Shown here piece by piece: positions 8,549-17,215 of a DNA stretch of 64,000 bases. The stretch is from assembly GCF_027922325.1 (NCBI RefSeq), contig NZ_BSFL01000002.1, forward strand, positions 806,001-870,000. Direction: 5' to 3'. Every line of letters starts with the position of its first letter. Position 1 is the first letter of the stretch. The position numbers and the translations under genes are program-made. The notes beneath the pieces were generated by a model. The model did not search any database and was not told where the DNA came from. It was given only the letters and a program-made list of their open reading frames with translations. The DNA is from Methylopila turkensis (lineage in GTDB: Bacteria > Pseudomonadota > Alphaproteobacteria > Rhizobiales > Methylopilaceae).

Positions 8549-9622
8549 ATGACGAACGCGCCGCAGATTCCCGTCTTCGACGGCCACAACGACACCCTGC
8601 TCCGGCTGAATCAGCGCGGCGACGCCGATCGGGGCGTGCGCGCCTTTCTCGAGGGCGGGTTCGGCGGGCATGTCGATCTGGCCAAGGCGCGCTCGGGCGG
8701 GCTGGTCGGCGGGCTGTTCGCGATCTTCACGCCCTCGCGCGACCTCGGCGTCGACTACATCGAGCTGATGCGCTCGGCGCGCTACGACGTGCCGTTGCCG
8801 GAGAAGCTGCCGCTCGGCGAGGCGCAGGCGGCCGTCCTCGCCATGACCTCGATCCTGCTCAGGATCGAGCGCGCCTCGAACGGCGCCGTCGCGATCTGCC
8901 GCAGCGCCGCCGAGATCCACGCCGCGATGGAGCGGAACGCGCTCGCCGCCGTGCTGCACATCGAGGGCGCCGAGGCGATCGGCCCCGATCTCGACGCGCT
9001 GCACGTGCTGCACGCCGCCGGCCTCCGGTCGCTCGGGCCGGTGTGGAGCCGTCCCACCATCTTCGGACATGGCGCGCCGTTCCGCTTCCCGTCCTCGCCC
9101 GACACCGGACCGGGCCTGACCGAGGCCGGGCGAAGGCTGGTCCGGGAATGCGACGCGCTCCGGATCGTCGTCGACCTCAGCCATCTCAACGAAGCCGGCT
9201 TCTGGGACGTGGCGGAGCTGTCGACGCGGCCGCTGGTCGCGACGCACTCCAACGCCCACGCCCTGACCCCGCACGCGCGCAACCTGACCGACCGACAGCT
9301 CGACGCCATCCGCGACTCAGGCGGCCTCGTCGGGCTCAACTTCGCCACCTGCTTCCTGCGCGAGGACGGCCGCATGACCGCCGACACCCCGATTGATGCG
9401 ATGACGCGCCACCTCGACCACCTGATCGGCCGGCTCGGGGTCGACCATGTGGGCTTCGGTTCGGATTTCGACGGCGCGATCGTGCCGGGTCGGCTCGGCG
9501 ACGCCGCCGGCCTGCCGCGCCTGATCGCGCATCTCCGCGCGCACGGCTACGACGACGCCACGCTCGAGAAGATCGCGTGGCGCAACTGGCTCGCGGTGCT
9601 GGAGCGGATCTGGGGAGCGTGA
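8549..9622 (+). CDS. membrane dipeptidase family M19 (renal dipeptidase-like)
   Basis: 357 residues. Zinc-dependent dipeptidases of this family hydrolyse dipeptides, including those with a D-residue. Key segments: FDGHNDTLLRL with the metal-binding HxD, LHIEGAEAIGPDLD with the bridging glutamate, VDLSHLNEAGFWDV, PLVATHSNAHALTPHARNL with two histidines, and VGFGSDFDGAI with the catalytic-site aspartate. There is no signal peptide, so it is probably cytoplasmic. It stands alone between a repeat and the convergent cys operon. Substrate is unknown; roles in peptide recycling are plausible. Confidence 0.92.
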   Translation: MTNAPQIPVFDGHNDTLLRLNQRGDADRGVRAFLEGGFGGHVDLAKARSGGLVGGLFAIFTPSRDLGVDYIELMRSARYDVPLPEKLPLGEAQAAVLAMTSILLRIERASNGAVAICRSAAEIHAAMERNALAAVLHIEGAEAIGPDLDALHVLHAAGLRSLGPVWSRPTIFGHGAPFRFPSSPDTGPGLTEAGRRLVRECDALRIVVDLSHLNEAGFWDVAELSTRPLVATHSNAHALTPHARNLTDRQLDAIRDSGGLVGLNFATCFLREDGRMTADTPIDAMTRHLDHLIGRLGVDHVGFGSDFDGAIVPGRLGDAAGLPRLIAHLRAHGYDDATLEKIAWRNWLAVLERIWGA

Positions 9623-9626
9623 GGGC

Positions 9627-10160
9627 TCAGCCCGGCCGGCGCGCCCAGGGCCTCGTGCCGGCGGGGATCTCGACCTGCTGCGAGGCGCCGGTCGGCTGGT
9701 AGTAGAACGGCACGTCCGGCCACTTGCCGGCGGCGAGCTGGGCGCGGGTCGGGCCGTTGACCACCTCGAAAGAGTCGAAGCCGCAGCGGCGCATCAGCGG
9801 CATCTGGTCGATCAGCACGTCGCCCGCGGCCCTGAGCTCGCCCTTGTAGCCGTAGCGCTGGCGCAGCAGCCGCGCCGACGACATGCTGCGGCCGTCGGCG
9901 TATTTCGGGAAGGTCAGCACCACCAGCGACACCCGGTCGAGATGGGGCGCGAGCTCCTCGATCGCCTCGCCCGGCTCCACCACCACGCCGATCGGCGCGT
10001 TGCGGGCGGCGAGCGCGTCGCGCTCCGCGAGGAAGCGGACCAGCGGCAGCAGGGCGGGACCTTCGGACACGGCCTCGCCCTCGCCCGCGCGCGTCCATTC
10101 GTCGGCCTCGAAGCGGCCGTTGCGCCAGAGCGGCAGGTTGGCGTCAGCCGTTTCGGTCAT
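9627..10160 (-). CDS. DUF934-family protein of the sulfite-reduction operon
   Basis: 177 residues. Proteins of this family occur almost always beside sulfite reductase in proteobacteria, and a role in supporting sulfite reduction is assumed, not proven. Visible features: LPLWRNGRFEADEW near the N-terminus, VVEPGEAIEELAPHLDRVSLVVLTFPKYADGR, SARLLRQRYGYKGELRA, LIDQMPLMRRCGFDSFEV. ATG 10160 has GAGGA upstream; ATG 10235, with GGGAGGG, would add 25 residues and cannot be excluded. It is the last gene of the cys operon, 131 bp after cysH. Confidence 0.82.
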   Translation of the reverse strand: MTETADANLPLWRNGRFEADEWTRAGEGEAVSEGPALLPLVRFLAERDALAARNAPIGVVVEPGEAIEELAPHLDRVSLVVLTFPKYADGRSMSSARLLRQRYGYKGELRAAGDVLIDQMPLMRRCGFDSFEVVNGPTRAQLAAGKWPDVPFYYQPTGASQQVEIPAGTRPWARRPG

Positions 10161-10291
10161 CGAATCCTCGTCGTCCCGGACGGCGCGCACGGCCGCGGCG
10201 GGATGATCGTGAGCATAGGGCGCGCGGGTCTCCATACGACCCTCCCGCCCTGTTTCGCCACGGTCGCTATGCCGCAGCGCCTGTCCGGCGG

Positions 10292-11065
10292 TCAAATCCC
10301 GCTCCCGTCGCTCTCGGTCACGATCATGCCGGGCAGGTGGATGCCGCACTCGGTCTTCGCCTGGCCGCGCCAGCGGCCCGCGCGCGGGTCCTCGCCCGGC
10401 TTGACCCGCGTGGTGCAGGGCGCGCAGCCGACCGACGGATAGCCGAACTTGACCAGCGGATGCGCCGGCAGGTCGTGGGCGATCCGGTAGGCCTCGACGT
10501 CCTTCGACGTCCAGCTCGCGAGCGGGTTGACCTTGATGCGCGGCCCGTCCGCCTCGAACACCGGCAGCTCGGCGCGGAACGCGTTCTGGAACCGCTTGCG
10601 GCCGGAGATCCAGGCCGGCACGTCGCCGAGCGCCGCTGCGAGCGGCTCGACCTTGCGGATGCGGCAGCACAGGTCCGGGTTCGACTGCCAGAGGAAAGCC
10701 TCCGGGTCGTGCCGGGCGAGGCGCTCCGGCTTCGGGCCGAAGCTGCGCACGTCGGTCAGCCCGAGCCGCTCCACCAGTTCGTCGCGGTACCGCAGCGTCT
10801 CCTCGAACAGCTGGCCGGTGTCGACGAAGATCACCGGAGTCGAGCGCTCGACCTGGGCCACGAGATGCAGCAGCACGGACGAGTCCGCGCCGAAGCTCGA
10901 CACCAGCGCGATGCGGTTGCGGAACAGCTCCTCGACCGCGACGCCGATCAGCCCGGCCGCGTCCCGGTCGCGGTAGCGCGCGTCGAGATGGGCCGCGAGC
11001 GAGGTCGCGCGCTCCGCCGCGCGCGCGGCGGAGACCGCGGCGAGCGGAAAGTTAGGCTGCTCCAT
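10292..11065 (-). CDS. cysH: phosphoadenylyl/adenylyl-sulfate reductase
   Basis: 257 residues. Reduces adenylyl sulfate (or PAPS) to sulfite in assimilatory sulfate reduction. The paired cysteines in NPDLCCRIRKVEP and the later VGCAPCT form the CC...CxxC set of the 4Fe-4S-containing APS-reductase type, and KTECGIH carries the catalytic cysteine. SSFGADSSVLLHL is the PP-loop-like nucleotide site. The first 14 bp overlap the end of cysI, so translation is probably coupled. An AAGGA site precedes the start. APS rather than PAPS specificity is inferred from the cluster cysteines. Confidence 0.94.
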   Translation of the reverse strand: MEQPNFPLAAVSAARAAERATSLAAHLDARYRDRDAAGLIGVAVEELFRNRIALVSSFGADSSVLLHLVAQVERSTPVIFVDTGQLFEETLRYRDELVERLGLTDVRSFGPKPERLARHDPEAFLWQSNPDLCCRIRKVEPLAAALGDVPAWISGRKRFQNAFRAELPVFEADGPRIKVNPLASWTSKDVEAYRIAHDLPAHPLVKFGYPSVGCAPCTTRVKPGEDPRAGRWRGQAKTECGIHLPGMIVTESDGSGI

Positions 11066-12713
11066 AGAGCGCTTCCTTGAAGGGCTGCTGGCCGAGCCGG
11101 CGGACCGCGGAGAGGAAGGTCTCGTCCGGGCCCTGGCGCAGCTTCAGGTAGGTGTCGACCACCGTCTCGACCGCGTCGACGACCTGGTCGCCGGTGAAGC
11201 CGGGCCCGACGAGCGCGCCGACCGAGGCGGTCTCGTCGCCGGAGCCGCCGAGGGTGATCTGGTAGACCTCCTCGCCGCGGCGATCGACGCCGAGCAGGCC
11301 GATATGGCCGACATGGTGGTGGCCGCAGGCGTTGATGCAGCCGGAGATCTTGATTTTGAGCTCGCCGATGTCCTTCTGCCGCTCAGGCGCGCCGAAGCGG
11401 TTGGAGAGGTCCTGAGCGATGTTGATCGAGCGGGCGTTGGCGAGCGCGCAGTAGTCGAGGCCCGGGCAGGCGATGATGTCGGTGACGAGGCCGGCGTTGC
11501 CGGTCGCGAGCCCGTGCTCCGCGAGCTTGGCGTAGAGCGCGGGAACGTCGTCGAGCGCCACGTGGGGCAGCACGAGGTTCTGCTCGTGGCTGACGCGGAT
11601 CTCGGACTGGGAATAGGCGTCGGCGAGGTCGGCCACGACCTCCATCTGCACGTCGGTGGCGTCGCCGGGAATGCCGCCGATCGGCTTCAGCGACACCGTC
11701 ACGACGCCGTAGCCCGGCGCCTTGTGCGGCGTGACGTTGTTCTCGGCGAAGGCCGCGAAGGCGGCGCTGTCGGCCTTGGCGGCCTCGAAGGCGCCCGAGC
11801 GGGCGGGCTTCGGCGCGAGATCGGGCGCGGCGAAGTAAGCCGTGATGCGCTGGATCTCCTCGTCGGGCAGACGCAGCAGCTCGGTTTTCTTCACCTCGAC
11901 GAACTCGGCCTCGATCTGGCGGGTGATCTCCTCCGCGCCGGTCTCGTGGACGAGGATCTTGATGCGCGCCTTGTACTTGTTGTCGCGCCGCCCGTGCAGG
12001 TTGTAGACCCGCATGATCGCCTCGACGTAGGCGAGCAGGTCCTCCTCCGGCAGATAGTCGCGCACCTTATGGGCGATCATGGGCGTGCGGCCCTGCCCGC
12101 CGCCGACGTAGACCGCGAAACCGATCCCGCCGTCCGGCCCGCGCTTCAGCTCGAGCCCGATGTCGTGCACCTGGATCGCGGCGCGATCCTTCGGCGCGCC
12201 GGTCACCGCGATCTTGAACTTGCGCGGCAGGTAGCTGAACTCGGGATGGATCGACGACCACTGCCGGAGAATCTCGGCGTAGGGCCGCGGATCGGCGATC
12301 TCGTCGGCCGCGGCGCCGGCGAAATGGTCGGTCGTCACGTTGCGGATGCAGTTGCCGCTGGTCTGCAGCGCGTGCATCTCGACCGAGGCGAGGTCGTCGA
12401 GGATCGCCGGGATGTCCTTCAGCGCCGGCCAGTTGAACTGCAGGTTCTGGCGGGTGGTGAAGTGGCCGTAACCGCGGTCGTATGTGCGGCCGATGTGGCC
12501 GAGCATCCTGAGCTGGCGCGACGACAGCGTGCCGTAGGGCACGGCGATCCGCAGCATGTAGGCGTGCAGCTGCAGGTAGACGCCGTTCATCAGCCGGAGC
12601 GGCTTGAACTGGTCCTCCGTAAGCTCGCCCGACAGCCGGCGTTCGACCTGGTCGCGGAACTGCGCGACGCGGGACGTGACGAAGCCGTGGTCGAATTCGT
12701 CATAGCGGTACAT
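11052..12713 (-). CDS. cysI: nitrite/sulfite reductase, sulfite reductase hemoprotein type
   Basis: 553 residues. Performs six-electron reduction of sulfite to sulfide at a siroheme coupled to a 4Fe-4S cluster. The two ferredoxin-like half domains are visible, each with an SNR-type stretch (LQTSGNCIRNVTTDH; IRVSHEQNLVLPHV). The cluster/siroheme ligands are CPGLDYC and CINACGHHHVGHIG, fitting C-x5-C and C-x3-C. No CysJ flavoprotein is encoded nearby, so electrons likely come from ferredoxin or another donor. GGAG lies 8 nt before the start. It sits between DUF2849 and cysH in one transcript. Confidence 0.94.
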   Translation of the reverse strand: MYRYDEFDHGFVTSRVAQFRDQVERRLSGELTEDQFKPLRLMNGVYLQLHAYMLRIAVPYGTLSSRQLRMLGHIGRTYDRGYGHFTTRQNLQFNWPALKDIPAILDDLASVEMHALQTSGNCIRNVTTDHFAGAAADEIADPRPYAEILRQWSSIHPEFSYLPRKFKIAVTGAPKDRAAIQVHDIGLELKRGPDGGIGFAVYVGGGQGRTPMIAHKVRDYLPEEDLLAYVEAIMRVYNLHGRRDNKYKARIKILVHETGAEEITRQIEAEFVEVKKTELLRLPDEEIQRITAYFAAPDLAPKPARSGAFEAAKADSAAFAAFAENNVTPHKAPGYGVVTVSLKPIGGIPGDATDVQMEVVADLADAYSQSEIRVSHEQNLVLPHVALDDVPALYAKLAEHGLATGNAGLVTDIIACPGLDYCALANARSINIAQDLSNRFGAPERQKDIGELKIKISGCINACGHHHVGHIGLLGVDRRGEEVYQITLGGSGDETASVGALVGPGFTGDQVVDAVETVVDTYLKLRQGPDETFLSAVRRLGQQPFKEALYGAA

Positions 12714-12724
12714 GGGAAAACTCC

Positions 12725-13060
12725 TCAGGCGCCGGTGGGGCGCAGCAGATCGGCGCGCACGGTCGGGCCGGCGGCGCGGATGACCTCGCGCAGGCGGAGC
12801 GGCGCAAGGCCCTCCGGCCCGCGGGCGACGTCGATCGGATAGGATTCGACCACCACGCGCGCGGCCTCAGCGGCCTTGCCGGCGGCGACGGCTGCGGCGA
12901 GCGCCTCCGGCGTCTCGATGATGGCGGCCTCGCCCAGCCGCTCGGTCCAGCCGTCGCGGGCGTCGAGATAGACCACGACGCCGTCGTCGAGACGATTGGC
13001 GGTAACGACTTGCGTGGCGGCCTTGGTCTTGGCCGCCGACTTCTGGATCGGCGCGGACAT
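12725..13060 (-). CDS. DUF2849 small protein in cys operon
   Basis: 111 residues, without membrane segments or a signal peptide. The core VVTANRLDDGVVVYLDARDGWTERLGEA is characteristic of DUF2849, a family found between cysG and cysI in alphaproteobacteria. It starts 15 bp after cysG stops and ends 11 bp before cysI, so it is part of the operon. Function is not established; a role in sulfite reductase assembly or regulation is only suggested by context. Confidence 0.85.
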   Translation of the reverse strand: MSAPIQKSAAKTKAATQVVTANRLDDGVVVYLDARDGWTERLGEAAIIETPEALAAAVAAGKAAEAARVVVESYPIDVARGPEGLAPLRLREVIRAAGPTVRADLLRPTGA

Positions 13061-13075
13061 GTGGGGTCTGGACCT

Positions 13076-14494
13076 TCAGGCGGCGGCGCTTGGCGCGGCC
13101 GCCGCCTCAGCGAAAGGGATTGCGGATGACAGATCGGCGGAAGAGAGCGCGCGTCCGATCAGGATGAGCACCGGACCGCTCAGATCCGGCCGGTCGGCGA
13201 GCGCCGACAGATCGTCGAGCCGCCCCGCGAGCACCCGCTCGTCGGACCGGGCGGCGTTCTCGACGGCGACCACCGGCGTGTCGGCGGCGAGCCCGGCCTC
13301 CGACAGGCGCGCGGCGACCTCCCCCGCCACCGAGCGCCCCATATAGACGGCGACCGTGGCGCCGTTCAGCGCGTGGGCCGCCCAGTCCGGCAGGGTGCGG
13401 CCGTCGAGGTCGTGGCCGGTCGCGAACACCAGGCTCGACGCCACGCCGCGGAGCGTCAGCGGAACCTGCGCCGAGGCGGCCGCCGCGAAGGCCGCGGTCA
13501 CGCCCGGAACGATCTCGAACGGCACGCCTGCGGCGCGCAGCGCGTCCATCTCTTCGCCTGCGCGGCCGAACACCAGCGGATCGCCGCTCTTGAGCCGCAC
13601 CACCCGCCGGCCGGCCTTGGCCTCATGCACGAGCAGCGCGTCGATCTCGCCCTGCGTCGCCTCGTGATGGCCCTTGCGCTTGCCGACGGAGACGCGCTCG
13701 GCGTCGCGACGGCCCATGGCGACCACCTCGGACGGCACCAGCGCGTCATGGACGATGACGTCGGCCTCCTGAAGCACGCGTTGGGCGCGCAGCGTCAGCA
13801 GGTCGACGGAGCCCGGACCGGCGCCGACGATCCAGACGAATCCGCCGAGATCCGGCTCGGCCGCGAGCTCGCGCAGCGCAAGCGCTCGAGCCCCCGGCAG
13901 ATCACCGGCGAGCGCGCGCTCCGCCACCGGCCCTTCGAACAGCCGGGCCCAGAACCGACGCCGTGCTTCGCCTGCGGGAAGCATGCCGGCCACCGCGCCG
14001 CGCAGGCCTTCCGCCAGACGAGCGAGACCGCCGATCTCGGGCGCCAGCATCGCCTCGACCCGGGCGCGAACATGGCGCGCGAGCACGGGGGCCGCGCCCT
14101 CGGTGCCGATCGCCACCGCAAGCGGCGCACGATTGACGATCGCGGGCGTGGTGAAGTCGCAGAGCTCCGGGCGGTCGACCACGTTCACGGGCACGCGCGC
14201 CGCGCGCGCGGCGTCGGCGATGGCGCGGTCTGCGTCCTCATCCTCGGTCGCGGCGAAAGCGAGCGCCGCGCCCTCGAGATGGCCGGGCGCGAACGGCTCT
14301 TCCCGAAGCTCCGCGCCGACGCGCAGCGCGTCGTCTCGTAGCTCGTGCGTGGCGTCCTCGGACACCACCACGATCCGCGCGTCGGTCTCGGCCAGCAGAC
14401 GCACCTTCGCCGCCGCCGCCGGGCCGGAGCCGACGACGAGAATCACGCGTCCGGAGACGCGGTGAAAGGCCGGAAACGATGTGAGACGGGCCAT
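13076..14494 (-). CDS. cysG: siroheme synthase, multifunctional
   Basis: 472 residues. The N-terminal part (about 1-210) is the precorrin-2 dehydrogenase/sirohydrochlorin ferrochelatase domain (RVILVVGSGPAAAAKVRLL, NVVDRPELCDFTTPAIV). The rest is the uroporphyrinogen-III C-methyltransferase (VWIVGAGPGSVDLLTLRA, RLKSGDPLVFGRAGEE, YMGRS, LILIGRALS). It makes siroheme for the sulfite reductase encoded downstream. The start at 14494 is chosen where family similarity begins; the longer frame to 14659 reads through an AT-rich promoter region. It is the first gene of the cys operon. Confidence 0.93.
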   Translation of the reverse strand: MARLTSFPAFHRVSGRVILVVGSGPAAAAKVRLLAETDARIVVVSEDATHELRDDALRVGAELREEPFAPGHLEGAALAFAATEDEDADRAIADAARAARVPVNVVDRPELCDFTTPAIVNRAPLAVAIGTEGAAPVLARHVRARVEAMLAPEIGGLARLAEGLRGAVAGMLPAGEARRRFWARLFEGPVAERALAGDLPGARALALRELAAEPDLGGFVWIVGAGPGSVDLLTLRAQRVLQEADVIVHDALVPSEVVAMGRRDAERVSVGKRKGHHEATQGEIDALLVHEAKAGRRVVRLKSGDPLVFGRAGEEMDALRAAGVPFEIVPGVTAAFAAAASAQVPLTLRGVASSLVFATGHDLDGRTLPDWAAHALNGATVAVYMGRSVAGEVAARLSEAGLAADTPVVAVENAARSDERVLAGRLDDLSALADRPDLSGPVLILIGRALSSADLSSAIPFAEAAAAPSAAA

Positions 14495-14508
14495 GGGCGC
14501 AGCTTTCG

Positions 14509-14520
14509 TTGTCGCGACAA
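14509..14520. promoter_or_regulatory. perfect palindrome upstream of cysG
   Basis: TTGTCGCGACAA is a perfect 12-bp palindrome 15-26 nt before the cysG start. Its place between promoter and start codon suits a repressor operator for the cys operon. The regulator is unknown. Confidence 0.4.
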
Positions 14521-14660
14521 TGATATTGCACAGACAGAATTGCAAGAGCGGGAATTTATACGTTATTAAATCGTTGAATATAGCCCTCGCGGCTGAGGCG
14601 AAGCACGCCGAGCGTGCCAAACCGGGACCCGGAGGTCTGTAAAAGGCTGGAAATCCCAAT

Positions 14661-14672
14661 GTTATCGATATC
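14661..14672. promoter_or_regulatory. candidate LacI-family operator
   Basis: GTTATCGATATC has the central CG and dyad symmetry typical of LacI-family operators and lies 129 bp before the LacI-type gene. Closely similar 12-mers (GATATCGNTATC type) occur before the Hint-domain gene at 51113-51242. Autoregulation is inferred. Confidence 0.35.
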
Positions 14673-14800
14673 CCAGTCTAGCTGAGCTCTTGTTTTTGTC
14701 CCGGAAGTTTTGACTCTGGGATAGCTGTAAATCCAAGTTGGGGTGTTGATCCCCAGCTGAGGGCCTACACTCTACCTCGGTGATATTCTAACGAGGCTTC

Positions 14801-15841
14801 ATGCCCTCATTTGGCAAGGCTGGAAGCAAAACCGCTCCGACGATGTCGGACGTCGCACGTCTCGCCGGCGTGTCCGCAATGACCGTTTCGCGCGCTTTGC
14901 GGCATGACGGAGCCGTTTCGCAAAAGACCCGCGACAAGGTTCTCGCGGTGGTCGACGAGCTCGGCTACGTGCCGGATCAGGCGGCGGGCGCTCTGTCGTC
15001 GGGCCGTTCCGGGCTCGTGGGCATGATCGCGCCCGCGCTGGTCAATCCGATCTTCGGCATGGTCGCCCGCGGCCTGAACGACACGCTCACGCCTCTCGGG
15101 CTGCAGCTCTTCATCGGCTTTTCGGATTACGGCGCGGAGCGGGAGGAGCACATGCTTGAGTCCATGCTGCGCCGGCGCCCCGAGGCCATCGCGATCGCGA
15201 GCGACTCGCGCAGCGAGCGGGCAGCCCGCATGTTATTGAACGCTGGGGTCCCGGTGGTGGAGTTCCTTCACCGACCGGCGACGCCGATCCGGCACGTGGT
15301 GGCGGTCGACCATGTCGCGGTCGGCCGCGCCGTGGCGCGCCACTTCGCCGAGACCGGCCGGAAGCGTCTCGCCGCCATCGTCGGACGCGAGCGCCAGACC
15401 AGCAACACCACCGACCGAGCCGAGGGCCTGCGCGAAGGCGCCCGGCAGGCCGGTCTTGCGCCCGTGCGCCTGATAAGCGCCGGCGGCCCGCTTGCGCTCG
15501 CCGAACAAGGAGTCCGCGCCGCAGCCGAGATCCTCGACAACCTGGCCGACATCGACGCCGTCCTGTGTCCGCACGACATCACGGCGATCGCCGTCATCGG
15601 CGAGCTCCGCCGGCGCGGAGCGCGGGTGCCGGACGATGTCGCGGTGTTCGGCTTCGGCGACCACGAGGTCGCGCGGCACACGCTGCCGGCGCTGACCACC
15701 ATCGGCTTCAACGCCGGCCTCATGGGGGTCGAGATCGGAAAGCTGATGATCAACGCGTTCGAGGCGGCCCGCCTCGGCCGGGACGCCGCGCCGTTCAACC
15801 TGACGCTCGATTTCGAAGTCATCGTGCGCGACAGCGCCTGA
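14801..15841 (+). CDS. LacI-family transcriptional regulator
   Basis: 346 residues. N-terminal helix-turn-helix plus hinge helix: TMSDVARLAGVSAMTVSRAL (about residues 14-33), then LGYVPDQAAGALSSGRSGLVGM, followed by a periplasmic-binding-protein-like effector domain (IAVDHVAVG-like and VLCPHDITAIAVIGELRRRG segments). GAGG lies 7 nt before ATG. No sugar gene adjoins it; downstream are RND efflux genes after a 161-bp gap, and upstream the divergent cys operon. Its target is therefore unclear; palindromes at 14661 and near 51113 are candidates. GntR-like gluconate regulators have similar sequences. Confidence 0.9.
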   Translation: MPSFGKAGSKTAPTMSDVARLAGVSAMTVSRALRHDGAVSQKTRDKVLAVVDELGYVPDQAAGALSSGRSGLVGMIAPALVNPIFGMVARGLNDTLTPLGLQLFIGFSDYGAEREEHMLESMLRRRPEAIAIASDSRSERAARMLLNAGVPVVEFLHRPATPIRHVVAVDHVAVGRAVARHFAETGRKRLAAIVGRERQTSNTTDRAEGLREGARQAGLAPVRLISAGGPLALAEQGVRAAAEILDNLADIDAVLCPHDITAIAVIGELRRRGARVPDDVAVFGFGDHEVARHTLPALTTIGFNAGLMGVEIGKLMINAFEAARLGRDAAPFNLTLDFEVIVRDSA

Positions 15842-16002
15842 CGCGTCGTCGGTTGAGGCTTCGCGGCGACACAGCGACGGCGCGCGCGCCGCCGCTGTTG
15901 CCGTATGCCGCGCCGCACACTAAGACCGTGTCGGGGACGTCCGGTTTGCAAGCGCGCGCGCCATGGCGATGGCGCGCATGCTTTTTCGCGCAGGTGACTC
16001 CC

Positions 16003-17205
16003 ATGTTCCGCATCGTCGCGCCCGTCCGTCCGGCGACCGCCAGGACGTCTCTCGCCGCCGTGCTCGGTCTCGCCCTGCTGGCGCCGGCCGGCGAAGGGCC
16101 GGCCTTCGCGCAGGGCGCTCCGGGGCCGCTGCCCGTCTCGGTCGCGAATCCGATCAAGCGCGAGGTCACCGACGTCGCGGAGTTCACCGGCCGATTCGAA
16201 GCGTCGGAGCTGGTCGAGGTGCGGGCGCAGGTCAGCGGCCAGCTGATCAACGTGGCGTTCATCGACGGTTCGGCGGTCAAGAAGGGCGACCTGCTCTTCA
16301 AGATCGATCCCCGCCCCTATGAGGCGGCCCTGACGCAGGCGGAATCCGCCGTCATCACGGCCAAGACGCGCATCGAACTGACGAAATCCGACGTCGACCG
16401 CGCCAAGGACCTGCTGCGGACAGGCAACATCAGCGATCAGGTCGCTCAGCAGCGCAACCAGGCCTATGGCGAGGCGCTGGCCAGCCTGAAGTCGGCCGAG
16501 GCGCAGGTCCAGACCGCGAAGCTGAACCTCGAATGGACCGACGTCCGCGCCCCCATCGACGGCCGGATCGGCCGAAAGCTGATCACCGAGGGCAACCTGA
16601 TCGCCGCGGGCGCCGGCTCGGCCGCGCTGACGACCATCGTCAAAACCCAGCCGATCTACTTTTACTTCGACGTCGATGAGCAGAGCTATCTCCGCTACAT
16701 GACCTATGTCCGCGACGGCAAGATCAAGGCGGAGGACGGCGGCGCGCCGGTGGAGATCGCGCTGCCGAACTCGACCGAGTTCTCGATCAAGGGCCGGATC
16801 GACTTCGCTGACAACCAGCTCGACCAGCAGACCGGCACGCTGCGGCTGCGCGCGTCCGTACCGAACAAGACCGGCTTCCTTACCTCCGGCGTGTTCGGGC
16901 GCGTCCGCGTGCAGTCGAGCCCGACCTACGAAGCCCTGCTGGTGCCGGACGAGGCGATCCTGTCCGACCAGACCCGCAAGATCGTCATGACGGTCGGCCC
17001 CGAGGACAAGGTCGTCCCCAAGGTTGTCGAGCCCGGCCAGCTCAACGGCGGGCTGCGCGTGATCCGCAGCGGCCTGACCGCCGAGGACCGAGTGATCGTG
17101 AACGGGTTGATGCGCGCGCGTCCCGGCGCGCAGGTGAAACCGCAGACGGTGGACCCCACAAAGCCCGCCGGCCAGCAGGGCGCGGCCGCGCAGCCCGCGA
17201 AGTAA
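16003..17205 (+). CDS. RND efflux periplasmic adaptor (membrane fusion protein, AcrA/MexA type)
   Basis: 400 residues. Signal peptide about 1-36 (hydrophobic AAVLGLALLAPA, then GPAFAQ). The lipoyl/barrel-sandwich halves appear at EVRAQVSGQLINVAFIDGSAVKKGD and LNLEWTDVRAPIDGRIGRKLITEG, separated by an alpha-helical hairpin (ALTQAESAVITAKTRIELTKSD). The beta-barrel follows, and the tail is rich in Pro/Gln/Ala. ATG 16003 is chosen for the AGGTGA upstream and the signal peptide. It links the inner-membrane pump 10 bp downstream with an outer-membrane channel that is not encoded here. Confidence 0.93.
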   Translation: MFRIVAPVRPATARTSLAAVLGLALLAPAGEGPAFAQGAPGPLPVSVANPIKREVTDVAEFTGRFEASELVEVRAQVSGQLINVAFIDGSAVKKGDLLFKIDPRPYEAALTQAESAVITAKTRIELTKSDVDRAKDLLRTGNISDQVAQQRNQAYGEALASLKSAEAQVQTAKLNLEWTDVRAPIDGRIGRKLITEGNLIAAGAGSAALTTIVKTQPIYFYFDVDEQSYLRYMTYVRDGKIKAEDGGAPVEIALPNSTEFSIKGRIDFADNQLDQQTGTLRLRASVPNKTGFLTSGVFGRVRVQSSPTYEALLVPDEAILSDQTRKIVMTVGPEDKVVPKVVEPGQLNGGLRVIRSGLTAEDRVIVNGLMRARPGAQVKPQTVDPTKPAGQQGAAAQPAK

Positions 17206-17215
17206 GGGGGCGGCC

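Larger units (their letters stand above)
14495..14800. promoter_or_regulatory. 306-bp AT-rich divergent control region (cysG / LacI regulator)
   Basis: Contains no gene. It is noticeably more AT-rich than the flanks, especially 14520-14590 (atttatacgttattaaatcg). It must hold the leftward cys promoter and the rightward promoter of the LacI-type gene. Two clean palindromes are listed separately at 14509 and 14661. Confidence 0.7.
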
